Source: Pseudomonadota bacterium (lineage in GTDB: Bacteria; Pseudomonadota; Alphaproteobacteria; Rhizobiales; Xanthobacteraceae). Taken from it: a stretch of DNA of 63,646 nt. Below, piece after piece: positions 61,187 through 63,646 of this stretch (the stretch's first letter is position 1; each line of letters starts with the position of its first letter). The notes beneath the pieces were generated by a model that was given only the letters and a program-made list of their open reading frames with translations, had not been told where the DNA came from and made no database searches. The stretch spans positions 1-63,646 of the forward strand of contig JAFAFP010000142.1 in NCBI GenBank assembly GCA_023423415.1, given 5' to 3'. A program made the translations under genes and the position numbers.

Positions 61187-61927
61187 CTACACGAACTGAC
61201 CTTCTTCTCCGACGCCAATCTTGACGTCGAGCAATGAGGTGCTCGACAGCAAGGCATCCAGCACCATCGCGCGCGAGGAACGTACTTGGTCAATGGTGAC
61301 CCGCTCAGCCGTTTCAGCATCGCCTTCGGCCAGTGCAACGATAATTGATTGATGCTCGGAATGCATCTCACTGCCGCGGTCGCGCAGAGAGAGGCCAAAA
61401 TGGAACATCCGCTCGAGCTCCATGAGCGTCTGTTTCAGAACTGCGACGAGCCGCTCATTACCGGTGGCAGCTGCGATGCTGAGATGAAAATCGCTATTGC
61501 GTTGTAGGAAGACCGCTTCGCTTTCCTTGTTGCCAGGCTGATAGTCCGTGCGACACAGCCGATCCAGGCGGTGAAGATCGGCGGAGTCGACCCGCCCAGC
61601 CGCGAGCTTGACGCAGGCCACCTCGACAATTTCCCGAAGCTGGAACAGATCGTTGAGATCGCGCAGGGTGATCGGCTTGACGCGATAGCCCTGGCGACGC
61701 ACCGGCTGGAGTAAACCGATGAGCGACAGACGATCCACAGCAGCTCTGGCCGCTGCCCGGCCAACGTTGAACTGGCTTGCAAGATCAACCTCGGTCACGA
61801 TCGATCCGGGCATCAGCTCACAACGCACGATGGCCTTGTGAATAGCATCGAAAGCTATGTCACTTTGCCGCAAGCTGGTCTGAGCCTTTTTCCGAGGGGG
61901 GTCTGCGAGCGATACAACATGTCCCAT
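61187..61927 (-). CDS. GntR-family regulator, FCD type (second)
   Basis: The 246-residue protein has a GntR winged helix-turn-helix at about residues 22-80 (SIVTEVDLASQFNVGRAAAR, then LLQPVRRQGYRVKP) and an FCD domain with SDFHLSIAAATGNERL and SEHQSII metal-site histidines. The usual SRTPVR recognition text is GRAAARAAV here. It is divergent from the quinone-oxidoreductase-like gene, 195 bp away, which it probably controls together with the thioesterase. A good AGGAGG sequence precedes the ATG. Confidence 0.92.
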   Translation of the reverse strand: MGHVVSLADPPRKKAQTSLRQSDIAFDAIHKAIVRCELMPGSIVTEVDLASQFNVGRAAARAAVDRLSLIGLLQPVRRQGYRVKPITLRDLNDLFQLREIVEVACVKLAAGRVDSADLHRLDRLCRTDYQPGNKESEAVFLQRNSDFHLSIAAATGNERLVAVLKQTLMELERMFHFGLSLRDRGSEMHSEHQSIIVALAEGDAETAERVTIDQVRSSRAMVLDALLSSTSLLDVKIGVGEEGQFV

Positions 61928-62122
61928 GTATGAATTCTAGCAGGAGGTATAAGGCGAAGCAATGCTTTGGAAATGTCAAAGGCCGATCAAAAACATCCTC
62001 GCTATGCGAATCACGCAGTTTATTAGCCAGCCATTTGCCGATAATAGAAGCCACTGAGCACTAGACACCAGTCATTTAAACATCTATAAAAGCAACTTAG
62101 AACATATCAGAGGGAGATTTTG

Positions 62123-63142
62123 ATGTTGCCTACCACGATGCGTGCCTTGGTTCTCGATGCTCACGGAAATCTGGATAACCTGAAGGTCGTTGAGGACAAG
62201 CCCGTGCCGGTTGCGGCGCCGGGGCATGTCGTTATCCGCGTCAAGGCCTCATCGTTCAACTATCATGATGTGTTCACCGTCCGTGGCATGCCCGGCATCA
62301 AAGTCCCACTTCCGGTCGTGATCGGTCTCGATATGGCCGGCGAGATCAGCGAGGTCGGCAGCGGCGTGACCGGCTGGAGCAAGGGCGACCGCGTCCTCGT
62401 CAATCCGCTCAATAAGAAGAAAGGTCTTATGGGCGAGATGATGGACGGTGGCATGGCCGAGTACTGCGCGGTCGATGCTGAGCAGCTCATCCGCATGCCC
62501 GATGGCGTCTCCTATGAGGATGCGGCTTCTTTGCCGGTGGCCTACGGAACCGCGCACCGCATGATCATCACCCACAACACCATCAAGAAGGGCGACCGCG
62601 TTTTGGTGCTGGGTGCTTCAGGAGGTGTTGGCACCGGCTGCGTCCTGCTTGCCAAGCACTTGGGCGCGGAAGTCATCGCGTGCGCCGGTGGTGAGGACAA
62701 GATGCAGCGTCTGCGCGATCTCGGCGCCGACGAGGTGATCAACTATAAGGAGGTCGATTTCTCCAAGTGGGCCGTCGAGAAGTATGGCAAGCCGCAGCGC
62801 CGCACTTATGAAGGTGGCGTTGACGTCGTGATCAATTTCACGGGCGGCGACACTTGGGTCCCATCGCTGCGCTGCCTGAAGCGTGGCGGCAAGCTGCTGG
62901 TATGCGGCGCGACCGCCGGCCACGATCCGAAGGAGGACTTGCGTTACGTGTGGAGTTTCGAGCTCCAGATCATCGGCTCGAACAGCTTCTACGACGACAA
63001 CCTGGCCGATCTGATGCGGATGATCGCGGAAAAGAAGCTCCGTCCTGTCGTGGACAAGGTGCTTCCGCTCGACAAGGCTGCCGAGGGCCTGCGGATGATC
63101 GAGAACCGCGAAGTGCTGGGCAAGGTGGTGGTTACGCCTTGA
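62123..63142 (+). CDS. Medium-chain quinone-oxidoreductase-like enzyme
   Basis: The 339-residue MDR-family protein has the GroES-like domain (residues 1-120) and a Rossmann domain with GASGGVGTGCVLLAK near 168. The catalytic-zinc Cys of alcohol dehydrogenases is replaced (KASSFNYHD), and the structural four-Cys lobe is absent, so it is expected to be a zinc-free NAD(P)H-dependent reductase of quinones or enones. ATG 62123 follows AGGGAG. A thioesterase gene is 37 bp downstream. Confidence 0.9.
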   Translation: MLPTTMRALVLDAHGNLDNLKVVEDKPVPVAAPGHVVIRVKASSFNYHDVFTVRGMPGIKVPLPVVIGLDMAGEISEVGSGVTGWSKGDRVLVNPLNKKKGLMGEMMDGGMAEYCAVDAEQLIRMPDGVSYEDAASLPVAYGTAHRMIITHNTIKKGDRVLVLGASGGVGTGCVLLAKHLGAEVIACAGGEDKMQRLRDLGADEVINYKEVDFSKWAVEKYGKPQRRTYEGGVDVVINFTGGDTWVPSLRCLKRGGKLLVCGATAGHDPKEDLRYVWSFELQIIGSNSFYDDNLADLMRMIAEKKLRPVVDKVLPLDKAAEGLRMIENREVLGKVVVTP

Positions 63143-63179
63143 TTCACGATCGCCCAAAGGAAACGCAAGGGATAAAAAA

Positions 63180-63599
63180 ATGACAGAAAAACTGACACCG
63201 GCCGCCGTCGAGGCAATGCTTACCAAGGGCCCCTTCCATCAATGGCTGGGCATAAAAGTTCAGAAGGTCGATGAAGAGGGTATCGAGCTGACCGCGACGT
63301 GGCGAGAAGAGTGGGTGGTGAACCCGGAGCGTCGCTACACTCACGGCGGCATCCTTGCAGCGCTTGTCGATCTCACAGCGGACTGGGCTCTCGTGTCCCA
63401 CACCGGTCGCGGCGTACCGACGATCGACATGCGGGTCGACTATCATCGCGCGGCGATGCCGGGCGATCTCGCAGCCAAAGGACGCATCGTCAAGATGGGC
63501 GGGCAGTTTTCTGTCGCCGAGGCGAGCGTCTACGATAAGGATGGGAAGCTGTTGGCCAGTGGCCGCGGCGTTTATCTGACCACTCCCCCCAAAGCCTAA
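63180..63599 (+). CDS. PaaI-type hotdog-fold thioesterase
   Basis: The 139-residue protein has the hotdog fold of the PaaI/YbgC-like group: FHQWLGIKV at the start, then the HGGILAALVDLTADWAL helix with a catalytic-type Asp, and TIDMRVDYHRAAMPGDL. It hydrolyses acyl-CoA or aryl-CoA thioesters in the cytoplasm. With the reductase upstream it suggests a CoA-linked lower pathway that continues beyond the window. Confidence 0.9.
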   Translation: MTEKLTPAAVEAMLTKGPFHQWLGIKVQKVDEEGIELTATWREEWVVNPERRYTHGGILAALVDLTADWALVSHTGRGVPTIDMRVDYHRAAMPGDLAAKGRIVKMGGQFSVAEASVYDKDGKLLASGRGVYLTTPPKA

Positions 63600-63646
63600 G
63601 CGGGGGAGCCGTGGCAGGCCCAGTCGATGGCGGCCATGCTCTCGGT

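Noticed and set aside
62123..63142. Zinc-dependent alcohol dehydrogenase
   Set aside because: The catalytic-zinc Cys and the four-Cys structural lobe are absent, so a quinone-oxidoreductase-like enzyme is the better call.

Overview
The window reads as chromosomal DNA of an alphaproteobacterium, most likely of the Bradyrhizobium/Rhodopseudomonas/Afipia group (Nitrobacteraceae). This is an inference from the GC-rich coding style, the palindromic intergenic repeats near position 700-950 and the gene families present; no rRNA is available to fix the taxon. About 50 protein genes, two tRNA genes and several clearly decayed genes can be supported.

Left part (1-6.6 kb): the end of a molybdenum hydroxylase large subunit, a repeat-rich intergenic stretch, an aldehyde dehydrogenase, a tRNA-Arg(UCG), a wrecked large serine recombinase directly behind that tRNA, and a LysR regulator. 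The LysR gene lies between a frameshifted and an intact copy of an HTH plus substrate-binding-domain regulator.

Selenium/formate block (7-24.4 kb): two divergent gene groups. Leftward: a TlpA-like thioredoxin, a Tat-exported transglutaminase-like protein, a TusA-family protein, a cysteine desulfurase and selD. Rightward: fdnGHI (formate dehydrogenase-N with an in-frame UGA and a bacterial SECIS hairpin), fdhE, selA, a Sel1-repeat protein, selB and selC (tRNA-Sec, lying wholly inside the 3' end of the selB reading frame). Then come two unrecognised proteins, a lipoate-protein-ligase-like enzyme, a DsrE-family protein and a GcvH-like lipoyl carrier. The rightward genes overlap or nearly abut. 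The block thus encodes a selenoenzyme, nearly all the machinery to make it, and an unexpected lipoyl/sulfur-relay module.

Island (24.45-35.6 kb): a three-gene operon encodes a 1995-residue DUF4011/UPF1-like helicase-nuclease, an SbcD/YhaO-like phosphoesterase and an SbcC/YhaN-like ATPase. It is bracketed by two related ~62-66 bp direct repeats, and the right repeat merges into a decayed serine recombinase. This looks like a mobile, probably anti-phage or DNA-processing module. A broken YeiH-type transporter gene follows.

Catabolic block (36.7-63.6 kb): two complete three-subunit molybdenum hydroxylases, an ACMSD-like amidohydrolase, a tripartite tricarboxylate transporter binding protein, a cupin, a RidA protein, two paralogous aldehyde dehydrogenases, an alpha/beta hydrolase and a LigB-LigA fused extradiol dioxygenase. 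A CoxG-like protein, a full branched-chain-type ABC importer, a quinone-oxidoreductase-like enzyme and a PaaI-type thioesterase complete it. TetR, AraC and two GntR regulators are interspersed, and good operator candidates are visible for the TetR and one GntR protein. The set suggests uptake, Mo-dependent hydroxylation and ring cleavage of an aromatic or N-heteroaromatic compound; the substrate cannot be read from sequence.
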